DNA of 52,888 bases from Oscillospiraceae bacterium. Lineage in GTDB: Bacteria; Bacillota; Clostridia; Oscillospirales; CAG-272. The translations under genes and the position numbers were made by a program. The stretch is from the NCBI GenBank assembly GCA_015065385.1, contig SVQK01000014.1, forward strand, positions 1 to 52,888, written 5' to 3'. This document shows, one piece after another, positions 36,214 to 45,943 of this stretch (within the stretch, counting starts at the first letter, position 1; the number at the start of each line of letters is the position of its first letter). The notes beneath the pieces are model-generated. The model was not told the origin of the DNA, did no database searches, and saw nothing but the letters and a program-made list of their open reading frames with translations.

Positions 36214-37572
36214 TTATCCCGGATAGGCGGAGGTGATGCCGAGGTATTCCTCGAGCACCTGACCGCTGTCCTTCAATGCCTTCGCCACCTCGTACCCGAC
36301 GTACCGGACGTGCCACGGCTCGTACATGAAGCCTGTGATGTCTTCCTTATCCTTCGGATAGCGCATGGTGAAGCCGTATTCCCACGAGTGCTCGGACAGC
36401 CACATCCCCTCCGGCGTGCTCCCGAAGGTCTGGTCGAAGGAGTTCATGTCGAAGGCGAGTCCCGTCTGATGCTCGGAATGGCCGGGACGGGCGGAATAGC
36501 GGTCGGCGGCTTTCTGTCCCTCGCGGGAGACGTAGCTTGTATAGATGGTCGTCTGGAGCTCATAGGACCGGAATCCGGATTCGACCCACAGCTTGATCCC
36601 GTCCTTCTCCGCTCCGGCGATCATGGAATCCAGCGCGGACTTTGCGGTCGGATCGACGCCCGGGTTGTAGGTGGAGGGCAGGCCGTAGGTCTTGTTCACC
36701 ACGAGGATCCCGTTGATGTAGGTGACCTCGGAGTAGTTCGGTCTGGCCGTCACCTTCACGGTCACGGAAGCGGACGCGTCCGGATTGTCCTTCGACTTCA
36801 CCGTCACCGTGCAGACGCCGATGCCGACGCCCGTGATCAGGCCGAAATGGTTCACCGTGGCGACGGAGGCGTTGTCCGACTCCCAGATCTCGCCCTTGTC
36901 CGTGGCGGTAGTGGGATACATGGTCACGATGGGCATATCGGGCAGCCCGACCGTGATGTTCACCTCATCCTTGTCGAGGGTAAGGCTGTCCACATGGATC
37001 GCCTGACGCGCGGTCACGGTCACGTCCACGACGGCCTTCACGTCCGGGTTGTCCGCCGAGCGCACCGTCACCTGACAGCTCCCCTCGTTGACGCCGGTGA
37101 TATTGCCCCAGGAGTTCACCGTGGCGACCGCGGTGTCGTTGGAGGTCCAGATCTCCCCTTTGTTCTCCGCGGATTCGGGATACATGGTCACCCACGGCAT
37201 GTCGCTCTGGCCAACCTGCACCACGACCTTGTACTTGTCGAGGGAGATCGAGTGGACGTGTCCGTCGTCCGGAGCGGGGGCCGGGAACTGCTCCGCGGGG
37301 TCGGCGGGTGCCGGTTCGGGCGGGTTGTCCGGCGGATTGATCGGATCGATCAAAACGGGAGCGGAGGGTTCGGGATCCGGAGTTTCCGCGCTGCCCGGAT
37401 CCTGTCCCGAGGGTTCGGTGAGCTCTGTCTCCCCGGCGGTGTCTTCGGTCACGTTCTGCGCCTGTTCCAGCTCCGTCTCCTGCTCCGCCCCGCCGCCCAG
37501 CTTCTTCCACATGCAGCCGGGCAGAAGCAGCAGGGCGGCCAGCCACAGGGCAAGCATCCGTCTTCTCTTCAT
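36214..37572 (-). CDS. D-alanyl-D-alanine carboxypeptidase (VanY type) lipoprotein with two BIG2 domains
   Basis: 452 residues. Lipoprotein signal with lipobox LLPGC (Cys at about 20), a Pro/Glu-rich linker, two Ig-like BIG2 repeats (each of about 85 residues, DNPD near the end, units starting SISLDKYKVVV and SLTLDKDEVNI), and a C-terminal VanY domain: SGFRSYELQ, SARPGHSEHQTGLAFDM with zinc-ligand His and Asp, and EPWHVRYVG. It trims the terminal D-Ala of peptidoglycan on the outer surface of the membrane. GGGAGGG precedes the start. The two BIG2 repeats are near duplicates. Confidence 0.93.
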   Translation of the reverse strand: MKRRRMLALWLAALLLLPGCMWKKLGGGAEQETELEQAQNVTEDTAGETELTEPSGQDPGSAETPDPEPSAPVLIDPINPPDNPPEPAPADPAEQFPAPAPDDGHVHSISLDKYKVVVQVGQSDMPWVTMYPESAENKGEIWTSNDTAVATVNSWGNITGVNEGSCQVTVRSADNPDVKAVVDVTVTARQAIHVDSLTLDKDEVNITVGLPDMPIVTMYPTTATDKGEIWESDNASVATVNHFGLITGVGIGVCTVTVKSKDNPDASASVTVKVTARPNYSEVTYINGILVVNKTYGLPSTYNPGVDPTAKSALDSMIAGAEKDGIKLWVESGFRSYELQTTIYTSYVSREGQKAADRYSARPGHSEHQTGLAFDMNSFDQTFGSTPEGMWLSEHSWEYGFTMRYPKDKEDITGFMYEPWHVRYVGYEVAKALKDSGQVLEEYLGITSAYPG

Positions 37573-37669
37573 CGTCAACCCTCCCGTCGCGCCCCGTGAC
37601 CGGTTTCTCCGCCTGCCGTTATGCGGCCGGACGCCGGATTTCGGGACTTTTCCTTTTGAATTTATATTC

Positions 37670-37698
37670 ATTATACACAAAAGTTTCTGACATTGCAA
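37670..37698 (-). promoter_or_regulatory. Promoter of the VanY-type gene
   Basis: Minus strand: -35 TTGCAA (37693-37698), 17-bp spacer, -10 TATAAT (37670-37675). Confidence 0.75.
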
Positions 37699-37703
37699 CA
37701 GGT

Positions 37704-37748
37704 CGGGGAAAAAAGTAAAGAAAATGAAACAATATTCCTGTAATTGTT
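37704..37748 (-). terminator. Weak terminator of the 37757-38563 gene
   Basis: AACAAT/ATTGTT short hairpin on the minus strand followed by a broken T-rich stretch (TCATTTTC, TTTACTTTTTT). Confidence 0.4.
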
Positions 37749-37756
37749 CTTTTTTC

Positions 37757-38563
37757 TCAGTCCGACGGAGAGGACAGCTCCCCGCTGAGGATCGCCATTT
37801 CGTTGAACGTATAGGACACAAGCTCCACGGAACAGAACCGGGTCCGCTCCTCCCCCGCCCGGAAAAGCTCGCGGTACTGCCCTTCGTGGACGGTCTGCCA
37901 CGGATAGAGCGGATCGGGGATCGCAGTCAGCTTCACGACCGCCGTGGCGACGTTTCGCCCCCCGAGCGTCAGGGCCTCGATCCGCAGGGTGTACTCCTTC
38001 CCGACGAGGGTGTCTTGTGCCACCAGCACGGAGGTGCCCTCCGAGGCGAGCTTCTTCCCGACCGGGCAGATGTTGATCCCGCACGGGCCGTTGATCTCGA
38101 TCCCCTCCGCCTCCTCCGGAATCCCGTTCAGAGAGTATCTCAGGCGGATGCTGCTGTCCGCAGGATCGATCTTCGTCACCTTCACGATCCCGTCATACTC
38201 GACGAAGAGATTGAGGTTCGCGTACCCGATGTTTCCTTTGCTCCGCGACATATAGAGCGTCATCGGGGCCATGATCCGCGGCACGCCGACCTCGAGCGGT
38301 TCATAGACGAAGAGATCCTCGTACGCAACGTCCTCCCCGCCCTCGTTCGGGACCCAGAACAGGCTGCCGTCTTCCTTCCGCGGGTAGGTCTTCTCCGATT
38401 CCGGAATGAACCCGATCTGCCCCTTCCCCTCGAGCTCCCGGTCCAGGAGCCACGCGTTGATCTTCATGATCTCAGCCGGGTCCTTCGCCTCGTCCGACGA
38501 GGATCCCCTGCACGACAGCAGGACAAACGCCGTTAAAAGCAAAATCGCCATGATCCGTTTCAT
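37757..38563 (-). CDS. Lipoprotein of unknown function
   Basis: 268 residues. Signal and lipobox LTAFVLLSC, then a mainly beta protein with no domain I recognise. Two Cys in GPCGINICPVG could be a disulfide or metal pair. GGGGAGGA precedes the ATG and a promoter is upstream, so it is transcribed on its own. It lies between fhs and the VanY-type gene without functional link that I can see. Confidence 0.6.
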   Translation of the reverse strand: MKRIMAILLLTAFVLLSCRGSSSDEAKDPAEIMKINAWLLDRELEGKGQIGFIPESEKTYPRKEDGSLFWVPNEGGEDVAYEDLFVYEPLEVGVPRIMAPMTLYMSRSKGNIGYANLNLFVEYDGIVKVTKIDPADSSIRLRYSLNGIPEEAEGIEINGPCGINICPVGKKLASEGTSVLVAQDTLVGKEYTLRIEALTLGGRNVATAVVKLTAIPDPLYPWQTVHEGQYRELFRAGEERTRFCSVELVSYTFNEMAILSGELSSPSD

Positions 38564-38600
38564 GCCTGTATTCCTCCCCTGAATTTCTGTTTACAGGGAT

Positions 38601-38629
38601 AGAATATCATATTTCCCGCGCATTGTCAA
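38601..38629 (-). promoter_or_regulatory. Promoter of the 37757-38563 lipoprotein
   Basis: Minus strand: TTGACA (38624-38629), 17-bp spacer, TATTCT (38601-38606). Confidence 0.82.
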
Positions 38630-38670
38630 TACGTTTTTTGTGTTATGTAAAGATTATTTGCGTACACGTC

Positions 38671-38710
38671 CAAAAAGCCTCCCTCCGCGCTTTTGGCAGA
38701 GAGAGGCTTT
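38671..38710 (-). terminator. Terminator of the purF-fhs unit
   Basis: AAAGCCTC and GAGGCTTT halves pair on the minus strand with a T run after, just downstream of the fhs stop at 38749. Confidence 0.8.
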
Positions 38711-38748
38711 GCGGTCCGAACGACGGTTCTTTCGGCGGATCGGGAGGA

Positions 38749-40425
38749 TCAGAACAGGCCCACGATTTTGCCGTCGTCGTCCACGTCGATCTTTTCGGCG
38801 GCGGGGGACTTCGGAAGGCCGGGCATGGTGAGGATATCGCCGGTATAGATCACGACGAATCCCGCGCCCGCGGACACCTTCGCCGCCTTGACGGTCATGG
38901 TGAATCCGGACGGCGCGCCGAGCTTCAGCGGATCGTCGGACAGCGAGTACTGGGTCTTCGCCACGCAGATGGGGCAGGAACCGAAGCCGAGCGCCTCGAT
39001 CTGCTCGATCTGCTTCTTCGCAGCGGGAAGGATGTTCACCCCGTCGCCGCCGTAGATCTTCTTCGTCAGGGCTTCGATCTTCTCGGTGATGGAGAGATCG
39101 GCGTCGTAGGAGAAGGTGAAGTCGCCCTTTTCCTCTTCGCAGAGACGGACCACTTCCTCCGCCAGCGCGCGCCCGCCTTCGCCGCCGTCCGCCCAGACCG
39201 TGGACAGAACGGTGTTCACGCCGAGCTCACGGCACTTTTCGATGATGAAGTTGATTTCCCGGTCGGTGTCGGTCGGGAACCGGTTCACGGCCACAACGGC
39301 GGGGAGTTTATAGACGTTCTTGATGTTGGAGACGTGCTTGAGCAGGTTCGGAATGCCGCGTTCGAGGGCTTCGAGATCCTCTTCGGCGAGCTCGTTCTTC
39401 GCCCGTCCGCCGTGCATTTTCAGGGCGCGGACCGTGGCGACGATGACCACCGCGTCCGGCTTGAGGCCAGCCATGCGGCACTTGATATCGAGGAACTTTT
39501 CCGCGCCGAGATCCGCGCCGAAGCCCGCCTCGGTGACGGTGTAGTCGCCCATGCGCAGAGCCATTTTCGTAGCCATAACGGAATTGCATCCGTGGGCGAT
39601 GTTGGCGAAGGGCCCGCCGTGAACGAAGACCGGAGTCCCTTCGAGGGTCTGGACGAGATTGGGCTTGAGGGCGTCCTTGAGCAGGGCCGTCATCGCGCCC
39701 GCCGCCTTCAGATCCGCCGCCGTCACCGGACGGTCGTCGTAGGTATAGCCGACGATGATCCGGGAGAGGCGCGCCTTGAGATCCTTCAGGGACGTCGCAA
39801 GGCAGAGGACCGCCATGATCTCGGAGGCCACGGTGATATCGAAGCCGTCCTCACGGGGAACGCCGTTCGCCTTGCCGCCGAGTCCATCCACGATGTTGCG
39901 CAGCTGCCGGTCGTTCATGTCCACGCAGCGGCGCCATGTGATCTTCTTCACGTCGATGCCGAGCGCGTTGCCCTGCTGGATGTGGTTGTCGAGCATCGCG
40001 GCGAGCAGGTTGTTGGCGGCTCCGATGGCGTGGAAGTCGCCGGTGAAGTGGAGGTTGATGTCCTCCATGGGAACGACCTGCGCGTATCCGCCGCCCGCCG
40101 CGCCGCCTTTCAGTCCGAAGACCGGGCCGAGGGAGGGTTCTCTCAGGGCGACGGTGGACTCCTTGCCGATCTTTCTCAGTCCGTCCGCCAGACCGATGGT
40201 GGTGGTGGTCTTGCCCTCTCCGGCGGGGGTGGGCGTGATGGCGGTGACGAGGATCAGCTTTCCCTCGGGGCGGTCGGTCTCGTCAAGCAGGGAGAGATCG
40301 ATCTTGGCCTTATTGCGGCCGTAGGGCTCGAGGTATTTTTCGTCCACGCGGGCGATCTTTGCGATCTCCTCGATGGGCTTGAGCTGACAGCGCTGGGCGA
40401 TCTCGATATCGGAAAGATAAGCCAT
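38749..40425 (-). CDS. fhs: Formate-tetrahydrofolate ligase
   Basis: 558 residues, ATP-dependent synthesis of 10-formyl-tetrahydrofolate from formate and THF. The nucleotide loop [14 protein letters not shown] near residue 65, [22 protein letters not shown] and the C-terminal [25 protein letters not shown] are hallmarks. The product feeds purine synthesis (GAR and AICAR transformylases) and, in acetogens, the Wood-Ljungdahl pathway; no other gene of the latter is nearby. It follows the purF-like gene by 90 bp without a terminator or promoter, so they are likely cotranscribed. GGAGGAC precedes the start. Confidence 0.96.
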   Translation of the reverse strand: MAYLSDIEIAQRCQLKPIEEIAKIARVDEKYLEPYGRNKAKIDLSLLDETDRPEGKLILVTAITPTPAGEGKTTTTIGLADGLRKIGKESTVALREPSLGPVFGLKGGAAGGGYAQVVPMEDINLHFTGDFHAIGAANNLLAAMLDNHIQQGNALGIDVKKITWRRCVDMNDRQLRNIVDGLGGKANGVPREDGFDITVASEIMAVLCLATSLKDLKARLSRIIVGYTYDDRPVTAADLKAAGAMTALLKDALKPNLVQTLEGTPVFVHGGPFANIAHGCNSVMATKMALRMGDYTVTEAGFGADLGAEKFLDIKCRMAGLKPDAVVIVATVRALKMHGGRAKNELAEEDLEALERGIPNLLKHVSNIKNVYKLPAVVAVNRFPTDTDREINFIIEKCRELGVNTVLSTVWADGGEGGRALAEEVVRLCEEEKGDFTFSYDADLSITEKIEALTKKIYGGDGVNILPAAKKQIEQIEALGFGSCPICVAKTQYSLSDDPLKLGAPSGFTMTVKAAKVSAGAGFVVIYTGDILTMPGLPKSPAAEKIDVDDDGKIVGLF

Positions 40426-40515
40426 GGGGGTGTCCTCCTTATATTCGGGCGCGAATGAACGCGCATGGTTTTGAATGAATGGCGGCGTTGTCCCGGGGAT
40501 CCGGATCTCTGCGGT

Positions 40516-41940
40516 TTATTCCCTTCCGTTCCAGCAGTAGGTGCAGAGGTCTTCCTCGGGCAGGCCGATGGCTTTGACCACACCCTCGAGGGTCTGGAAT
40601 TCGAGCGAGGCGAAATTGAGCTTTTCGGCGATATAGGTGCGCAGTCTCTTCCCGCGCTCGGTCCTGCCGTCGCTGTATTCGTCGATGTGCTCGAAGCCCT
40701 CCTCCCCCTCCAGCTCCATGATGGTGCGGCGGGCGATCAGTTCCATTTCGTTGTTGGACCGGGAGAAGTTCAGGTATTTGCAGGCGTAGAGGATGGGCGG
40801 GCAGGCGGAGCGCATGTGAACGGCTCTCGCCCCGTTGTCATAGAGGAATTCCACCGTCTCCTTGAGCTGGGTTCCGCGCACGATGGAGTCGTCCACGAAG
40901 AGCAGGTTTTTGTCCTTGATCAGCTCGGTGACGGGGATCTGCTTCATTTTCGCCACCTTGTTGCGCTCGTTCTGCCGGGTGGGCATGAAGGAGCGGGACC
41001 AGGTGGGAGTGTACTTGATGAAGGGGCGGGCGAAGGGGACGTGGCTCCGGTTGGCGTATCCGATGGCGTGGGGCGTGCCGGAGTCGGGGACCCCGCTCAC
41101 ATAATCGACGCCCTCCGCGTTGCCGGACTCCCGGTCGTTCTCGGCCATGATCTCTCCGTTGCGGTAGCGCATGGTCTCGACGTTGACGCCCTCGTAGGAG
41201 GAGTTCGGATAGCCGTAATACGTCCAGAGGAAGGAGCAGATGCGCATTTTCTTCCCGGGCGCCGAGAGCTGGACCACCTCTTCCGGGGTGACGCGGACGA
41301 TCTCGCCGGGGCCGAGTTCCCGCACTTTCTCGTAGCCCAGCTTTTCCATGGCGAAGGACTCGAAGGTCACACAGCGGGCGTCCTCGCATTTCCCGATCAC
41401 CACGGGGAGCCGTCCGAGCTTGTCCCGCGCCGCGATGAGGGTGCCGTCGTCCCTGAGGATCAGAATGGACGCGGTGCCGACGATCTTCTCCTGCGCGAAC
41501 CGGATGCCCTCCACGAAGTCGGTCTTCTGGTTGATGAGGGCGGCCGCCAGCTCGGTGGAGTTTACCGCCCCTCCGGTCATGGCGTCGAAGTGGTCGCCGG
41601 TCTTCGAGAGGTAGTCCCGGATGATGGAGGAGGCGTTGGTGATCACGCCGATGACGCAGACCGCGTAGGTGCCGAGGTGGGAGCGGATCAGAAGGGGCTG
41701 AGGGTCGTAGTCGCTGATGCATCCGATGGCGGACGTGCCCTTCATGTCGTCATAGATGTGCTCGAACTTCGTCCTGAACGGGGAGTTCTCGATGTTGTGG
41801 ATGTCCCTCTGCAGGCCGATTTCGGGATCCCACGCCGCCATACCGCCCCGGCGCGTGCCGAGATGGGAGTGGTAGTCCGTGCCGAAGAAAACGTCCGAGA
41901 TCGCGTCGCGCCGCGCTGCCGTGCCAAAAAATCCGCCCAT
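40516..41940 (-). CDS. purF: Amidophosphoribosyltransferase-like protein lacking the N-terminal cysteine
   Basis: 474 residues, PurF family (first step of purine synthesis: PRPP + glutamine). The glutaminase domain starts MGGFFGTAARRDAI instead of the usual MCG, so the Cys1 nucleophile that forms the glutamine adduct is absent. LGTRRGGM corresponds to the glutamine-site HRGQ region. The phosphoribosyltransferase domain is intact with LLFVDDSIVRGTQLK (PRPP loop). It may use free ammonia, be a regulatory paralogue, or use a different nucleophile. GGAGG lies six bases before the chosen ATG; the longer frame starts in the leader terminator. A ZTP-type leader precedes it and fhs follows. Confidence 0.85.
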   Translation of the reverse strand: MGGFFGTAARRDAISDVFFGTDYHSHLGTRRGGMAAWDPEIGLQRDIHNIENSPFRTKFEHIYDDMKGTSAIGCISDYDPQPLLIRSHLGTYAVCVIGVITNASSIIRDYLSKTGDHFDAMTGGAVNSTELAAALINQKTDFVEGIRFAQEKIVGTASILILRDDGTLIAARDKLGRLPVVIGKCEDARCVTFESFAMEKLGYEKVRELGPGEIVRVTPEEVVQLSAPGKKMRICSFLWTYYGYPNSSYEGVNVETMRYRNGEIMAENDRESGNAEGVDYVSGVPDSGTPHAIGYANRSHVPFARPFIKYTPTWSRSFMPTRQNERNKVAKMKQIPVTELIKDKNLLFVDDSIVRGTQLKETVEFLYDNGARAVHMRSACPPILYACKYLNFSRSNNEMELIARRTIMELEGEEGFEHIDEYSDGRTERGKRLRTYIAEKLNFASLEFQTLEGVVKAIGLPEEDLCTYCWNGRE

Positions 41941-41953
41941 GAAATACCTCCGG

Positions 41954-41995
41954 AAAAAAACAAAAAGACACACGCAGAGTCAGGTTCCGTGTGCC
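41954..41995 (-). terminator. Leader terminator before purF-like gene
   Basis: GGCACACG pairs with CGTGTGTC in 8 bp and is followed by TTTTTGTTTTTTT on the minus strand. Its 5' half overlaps the CTGGGCA of the ZTP-type motif, as expected for a transcriptional riboswitch. Confidence 0.85.
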
Positions 41996-42080
41996 CAGAC
42001 GGTCGGCGTACATTCTTTGTTTCATGTGGTTTTCCACCTGCGCGGGAGAGACCCGGCGCATTCCGTCAGTCGCAAAGAAC
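41991..42080 (-). promoter_or_regulatory. ZTP (pfl-type) riboswitch-like leader
   Basis: On the minus strand the 5' half has GACTGACGG, a stem with GTGGAAAACCAC follows, and the 3' half ends CCGTCTGGGCA. The pfl/ZTP motif as I know it has GACUGGCGG and CCGCCUGGGCA; here both sides have changed together (G to A opposite C to T), keeping the pair. The terminator at 41954-41995 overlaps the 3' part. This fits ligand-dependent antitermination by ZMP/ZTP, which accumulate when 10-formyl-THF is short. Confidence 0.85.
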
Positions 42081-42103
42081 GGTATCGCTTTGAATACGGG
42101 TAT

Positions 42104-42132
42104 AGTATATCATTTCGCCCCCCTCTTGTCAA
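42104..42132 (-). promoter_or_regulatory. Promoter of the purF-fhs unit
   Basis: Minus strand: TTGACA (42127-42132), 17-bp spacer, TATACT (42104-42109). The transcript start lies just ahead of the riboswitch-like leader. Confidence 0.9.
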
Positions 42133-42299
42133 GTCGGAGTTTTTCATAAAAAAGCCCGCGATCCCGCCGCGGTTTTTTCCCGATCCCGCAAATCGTGAGG
42201 AAACGGCTCCGCTCCGAAGTTTCGGGGACCCGGACGAATCTGGGGAAAGGATGGGGAGAGGGATTTGGTGAATTTTCTCAAAAGTTCCCTCCTTTCCCC

Positions 42300-42328
42300 T
42301 TGAATTTCCGTCATGGCTCTGCTATAAT
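42300..42328 (+). promoter_or_regulatory. Promoter of L-fucose isomerase gene
   Basis: TTGAAT (42300-42305), 17-bp spacer, TATAAT (42323-42328). Confidence 0.8.
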
Positions 42329-42370
42329 GCTTGTGAAACCACATCTTTTCTCTGAAAGGACACTGATATT

Positions 42371-44179
42371 ATGGCAAAATCCAGACTCGTCGGCGACTAT
42401 CCGGTCATCGGCATCCGCCCCACCATCGACGGACGGCGCGGCGCCCTGAAGGTACGCGAATCCCTTGAGGATCAGACCATGAACATGGCGAAATCCGCAG
42501 CGAAGCTCTTCGAGGAGAACCTCCGCTACTCCAACGGCGAACCCGTCAAGGTCGTCATCGCGGACACCACCATCGGGCGCGTGGGCGAATCCGCCGCCTG
42601 TGCCGACAAATTCAGAAAAGCCGGCGTGGACATCACCCTCACCGTGACGCCCTGCTGGTGCTACGGCTCCGAGACCATGGACACCGATCCGAACACCATC
42701 AAGGCGGTCTGGGGCTTCAACGGCACGGAGCGCCCCGGCGCCGTGTATCTGGCCTCCGTTCTCGCCACCCACGCCCAGAAGGGTCTGCCGGCTTTCGGCA
42801 TTTACGGCCACGAGGTTCAGGACGCGGACGACACCTCCATCCCGGACGACGTAAAGGAAAAGCTGCTCCGGTTCGGACGGGCCGCCGTGGCCGCCGCCAC
42901 GATGAGAGGCAAGAGCTACCTGCAGATCGGTTCCGTGACCATGGGCATCGGCGGCTCCATCATCGATCCCCGCTTCATCGAGGAATACCTCGGCATGAGA
43001 GTGGAGTCCGTGGACGAGGTCGAGATCATCCGCCGCATGACCGAGGAGATCTACGATAAGGCCGAATACGAAAAGGCCCTCGCGTGGACGAAGGCGAAGT
43101 GCGTCGAAGGCTTTGACAAGAACCCCGAATTCCTCCAGAATCCGCGCGAGGTGAAGGACGAGCAGTGGGAATTCGTCGTGAAGATGATGGTCATCATCAA
43201 GGACCTCATGAACGGCAACCCGAACCTCCCCGCCGGGCGCGAAGAGGAAATGGTCGGCCACAACGCCATCGCCGCCGGTTTCCAGGGCCAGCGTCAGTGG
43301 ACGGACTTCTATCCGAACTGCGACTTCGCGGAAGCGCTGCTCAACACCTCCTTCGACTGGGACGGCATCCGCGAGCCCTATATCCTCGCCACCGAGAACG
43401 ACGTGCTGAACGGCCTCGGCATGCTCTTCATGAAGCTGCTCACGAACCGCGCGCAGATCTTTGCCGACGTGCGCACCTACTGGTCCGGCGACGCCGTGAA
43501 GCGCGCGACCGGTTATGAGATCGAAGGCCACTCCAAGGACGCGGACGGCTTCATCCACCTCATCAACTCCGGCGCGGCCTGCCTCGACGCCTCCGGCGAA
43601 GCGGTCTGCCCGATCTGCGGCGAGCACCTGATCAAGGAATGGTACGACGTCACCGAGGAGGACGCGGACAAGATCCTCGCGGCCACCACATGGAATCCGG
43701 CTGACCTCGGCTACTTCCGCGGCGGCGGATATTCCTCCCGCTTCGTGACCAAGTACGAAATGCCCGCGACCATGATCCGCCTCGATCTGGTTCAGGGACA
43801 GGGTCCCGTGCTTCAGATCGCCGAGGGCTGGACCGTCGCCCTTCCCGACGAAGTCAACGACATCCTCTGGAAGAGAACCGACTACACATGGCCCTGCACC
43901 TGGTTCACCCCGAGATGCACGGGCAAGGGCGCGTTCCGCTCCGCCTACGACCTGATGAACTGCTGGGGCGCGAACCACGGCGCGATCAGCTACGGCCACA
44001 TCGGCGCGGATCTCATCACCCTCTGCTCCATCCTGCGCATCCCGGTTGCCACCCACAACGTGCCCGAGGAAAAGATCTTCCGTCCGGCCGCGTGGAATCT
44101 CTTCGGCATGGATCCCGAGGGAGCGGACTATAGAGCCTGCGCCAACTACGGCCCGCAGTTCAAGAGAACGACGAAATAA
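42371..44179 (+). CDS. fucI: L-fucose isomerase
   Basis: 602 residues, the size of known L-fucose/D-arabinose isomerases. [14 protein letters not shown] at the N terminus, [13 protein letters not shown] and the stretch with [17 protein letters not shown] are typical of Fuc[14 protein letters not shown] contains the Glu-Asp metal ligands and [12 protein letters not shown] follows. It converts L-fucose to L-fuculose in the cytoplasm. No fucK or fucA is adjacent. TGAAAGGACA precedes the ATG. A sugar-binding lipoprotein gene follows after a terminator and its own promoter. Confidence 0.95.
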   Translation: MAKSRLVGDYPVIGIRPTIDGRRGALKVRESLEDQTMNMAKSAAKLFEENLRYSNGEPVKVVIADTTIGRVGESAACADKFRKAGVDITLTVTPCWCYGSETMDTDPNTIKAVWGFNGTERPGAVYLASVLATHAQKGLPAFGIYGHEVQDADDTSIPDDVKEKLLRFGRAAVAAATMRGKSYLQIGSVTMGIGGSIIDPRFIEEYLGMRVESVDEVEIIRRMTEEIYDKAEYEKALAWTKAKCVEGFDKNPEFLQNPREVKDEQWEFVVKMMVIIKDLMNGNPNLPAGREEEMVGHNAIAAGFQGQRQWTDFYPNCDFAEALLNTSFDWDGIREPYILATENDVLNGLGMLFMKLLTNRAQIFADVRTYWSGDAVKRATGYEIEGHSKDADGFIHLINSGAACLDASGEAVCPICGEHLIKEWYDVTEEDADKILAATTWNPADLGYFRGGGYSSRFVTKYEMPATMIRLDLVQGQGPVLQIAEGWTVALPDEVNDILWKRTDYTWPCTWFTPRCTGKGAFRSAYDLMNCWGANHGAISYGHIGADLITLCSILRIPVATHNVPEEKIFRPAAWNLFGMDPEGADYRACANYGPQFKRTTK

Positions 44180-44197
44180 GCGCAGACACGCGCAGAG

Positions 44198-44224
44198 AAA
44201 GGGAGGTTGCGGCCTCCCTTTTTC
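44198..44224 (+). terminator. Terminator of fucI
   Basis: AAGGGAGG and CCTCCCTT pair around TTGCGG and are followed by T residues. Confidence 0.87.
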
Positions 44225-44239
44225 TGGTTTCGTCCCCGC

Positions 44240-44268
44240 TTGACAAAACACCGTAAACTTGATATAAT
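44240..44268 (+). promoter_or_regulatory. Consensus promoter of the 44300-45868 lipoprotein
   Basis: TTGACA (44240-44245), 17-bp spacer, TATAAT (44263-44268). Confidence 0.92.
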
Positions 44269-44299
44269 GAATCAAAATCCATCCCCTCAGGAGGGAATC

Positions 44300-45868
44300 A
44301 TGATGCAAACCGACTTCAAACGCACGCTCTGCCTCTTTCTCGCCGCTGTGACGGCCGCTCTGCCCCTGACGCTTGCGTCCTGCTCCGAAAAGGCGGCCGA
44401 TCCAAGTTCCGACACCGCAGGCGGAGGCTCCGGACAGTCCCAGACGGTCAGCGGAAATCAGGCGTCCCCGGAGGATGCGCCCGAAACCGAAGCTCCCGCC
44501 CCCGAGATCGATCCCGGGCTGATCGACGAGCTGCCTACGGACGTGAAATACGACGGGGAGGATTACGTCGTCCTGAGCCATGACCACGGCGCGGCTGCCG
44601 TCGCGTGGATGGTGCAGGATATCTGGACCGAAGGCGAAACGGGCGAGCGGATCAACGATGCGGTCTTCCAGCGGAACCTCATGATGGAGGACCGGTTCGG
44701 CGTCAAGGTGGCTCAGCGGCTCGAGAGCGATCCTCAGGCAGTCGCGCGGACGGCGGTGACCACCGGAGCGGACGAATTCGCCATTCTCCAGACCACCGTC
44801 CAGAATCAGGCGGCGAACGCCATCAACGGCCTCACCCTGAACATGGCCCGTCTTCCCCATCTGAACTTCGACAAGGGCTGGTGGGACACCTCCGCCACAA
44901 AGAGCCTCGCCGTCGGCGGAAAGGTTTACTACGCCATCGGGGACAGCCAGCTCAACGCGAAGAAGGCGACGTGGGGCGTGCTGTTCAACAAAAGGCTGGT
45001 CAGCGACGCCGGGATCCCGAACCTCTACGAAACCGTGAAGGAGGGCAGCTGGACCATCGATCTTCTGAAGGAATACGGCACCTCGATCGCCCGGGACGTG
45101 AACGGAGACGGCACGATGACGTGGGGCGAGGACGTCTGGGGACTCGGGCTGCAGAACGAAGTGGTGCTCCCCCTGCTGCTCGGGACGGGCGAGAAGATCA
45201 TCGACGTGCACGACGACGGGACCTACGACTACAACCTCGGCTCCGACGCCAACATGACGGCCATGGAGCGGATCTGGAACTTCATGAACACCGACGCGGA
45301 CTACATCCTCAACGCGAACAAGCACAGCGAGATCGCCTCGGTCTGGGTGGAGTTCCGCAAGCTCTTCATGGCGGATCAGATCGCGTTCTTCATGGGACAC
45401 CTCGGGACGCCGACGCTGGTGGCCGGGGACATGGAGTCCGACTTCGGCATCCTTCCCTTCCCGAAGGTTTCGGCAGAGCAGGAGGGGTATTATTCCACCT
45501 TCCAGTACAACAACGCCCACGCGGTGTCCATCCCGAAATCCGCCTCGGACGCGGACAAGACCGCTCTTCTGACAGAGGCCTACGAGATGTTCGCCCACAC
45601 GACGATCCTCCCGGCGTACTACGACTACACGCTGACGCTGAGAGCCGCGCGGGACAACGAATCCGGCGAAATGCTCGAGCTGATCTTCGCCAACCGGAAT
45701 CTGGACCTCGCCCTCGCGTACAACAGCACGACGAGCCTCCAGAGCACGCTTGAAAACGCCGTCACGGCCTCGTCCTTCACCTTCGCGTCCACGGAAGCCA
45801 AAAGCAAAAAAGTCCTCGTGAAGGCAGTCGAAAAAGTTCTCACCACCATCGCGGGGTTTGAGGACTGA
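44300..45868 (+). CDS. Extracellular solute-binding lipoprotein, sugar ABC transporter type (second copy)
   Basis: 522 residues. Lipoprotein signal (AALPLTLASC), then a two-lobed binding protein related to the one at 27070-28602: ERINDAVFQRN, FDKGWWD, ARDVNGDGTMTWGED (an EF-hand-like calcium loop) and ESGEMLELIFANRNLDLAL near the C terminus. No permease follows. CAGGAGG precedes the ATG at 44300; the extended frame is rejected because it crosses the promoter. It is separated from fucI by a terminator and has its own promoter, so a functional link to fucose is only suggestive. Confidence 0.88.
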   Translation: MMQTDFKRTLCLFLAAVTAALPLTLASCSEKAADPSSDTAGGGSGQSQTVSGNQASPEDAPETEAPAPEIDPGLIDELPTDVKYDGEDYVVLSHDHGAAAVAWMVQDIWTEGETGERINDAVFQRNLMMEDRFGVKVAQRLESDPQAVARTAVTTGADEFAILQTTVQNQAANAINGLTLNMARLPHLNFDKGWWDTSATKSLAVGGKVYYAIGDSQLNAKKATWGVLFNKRLVSDAGIPNLYETVKEGSWTIDLLKEYGTSIARDVNGDGTMTWGEDVWGLGLQNEVVLPLLLGTGEKIIDVHDDGTYDYNLGSDANMTAMERIWNFMNTDADYILNANKHSEIASVWVEFRKLFMADQIAFFMGHLGTPTLVAGDMESDFGILPFPKVSAEQEGYYSTFQYNNAHAVSIPKSASDADKTALLTEAYEMFAHTTILPAYYDYTLTLRAARDNESGEMLELIFANRNLDLALAYNSTTSLQSTLENAVTASSFTFASTEAKSKKVLVKAVEKVLTTIAGFED

Positions 45869-45891
45869 ACTGAACCCGACACAAACTGAAC

Positions 45892-45940
45892 AGCGCGGGA
45901 TCCCGGTCTGACAGAAGGCCGACGGTCCCGCGCTATTTTG
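45892..45940. terminator. Convergent terminator after the sugar-binding gene and serpin gene
   Basis: AGCGCGGGA pairs with TCCCGCGCT around a long loop; short T tracts lie on both sides. Confidence 0.7.
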
Positions 45941-45943
45941 CGT

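Noticed and set aside
38623..40458. A 611-codon plus-strand frame opposite fhs
   Set aside because: Mirror of the highly conserved formate-tetrahydrofolate ligase.
42311..45598. A 1,095-codon minus-strand frame
   Set aside because: Antisense shadow of fucI and the sugar-binding lipoprotein; both have consensus promoters and family motifs.
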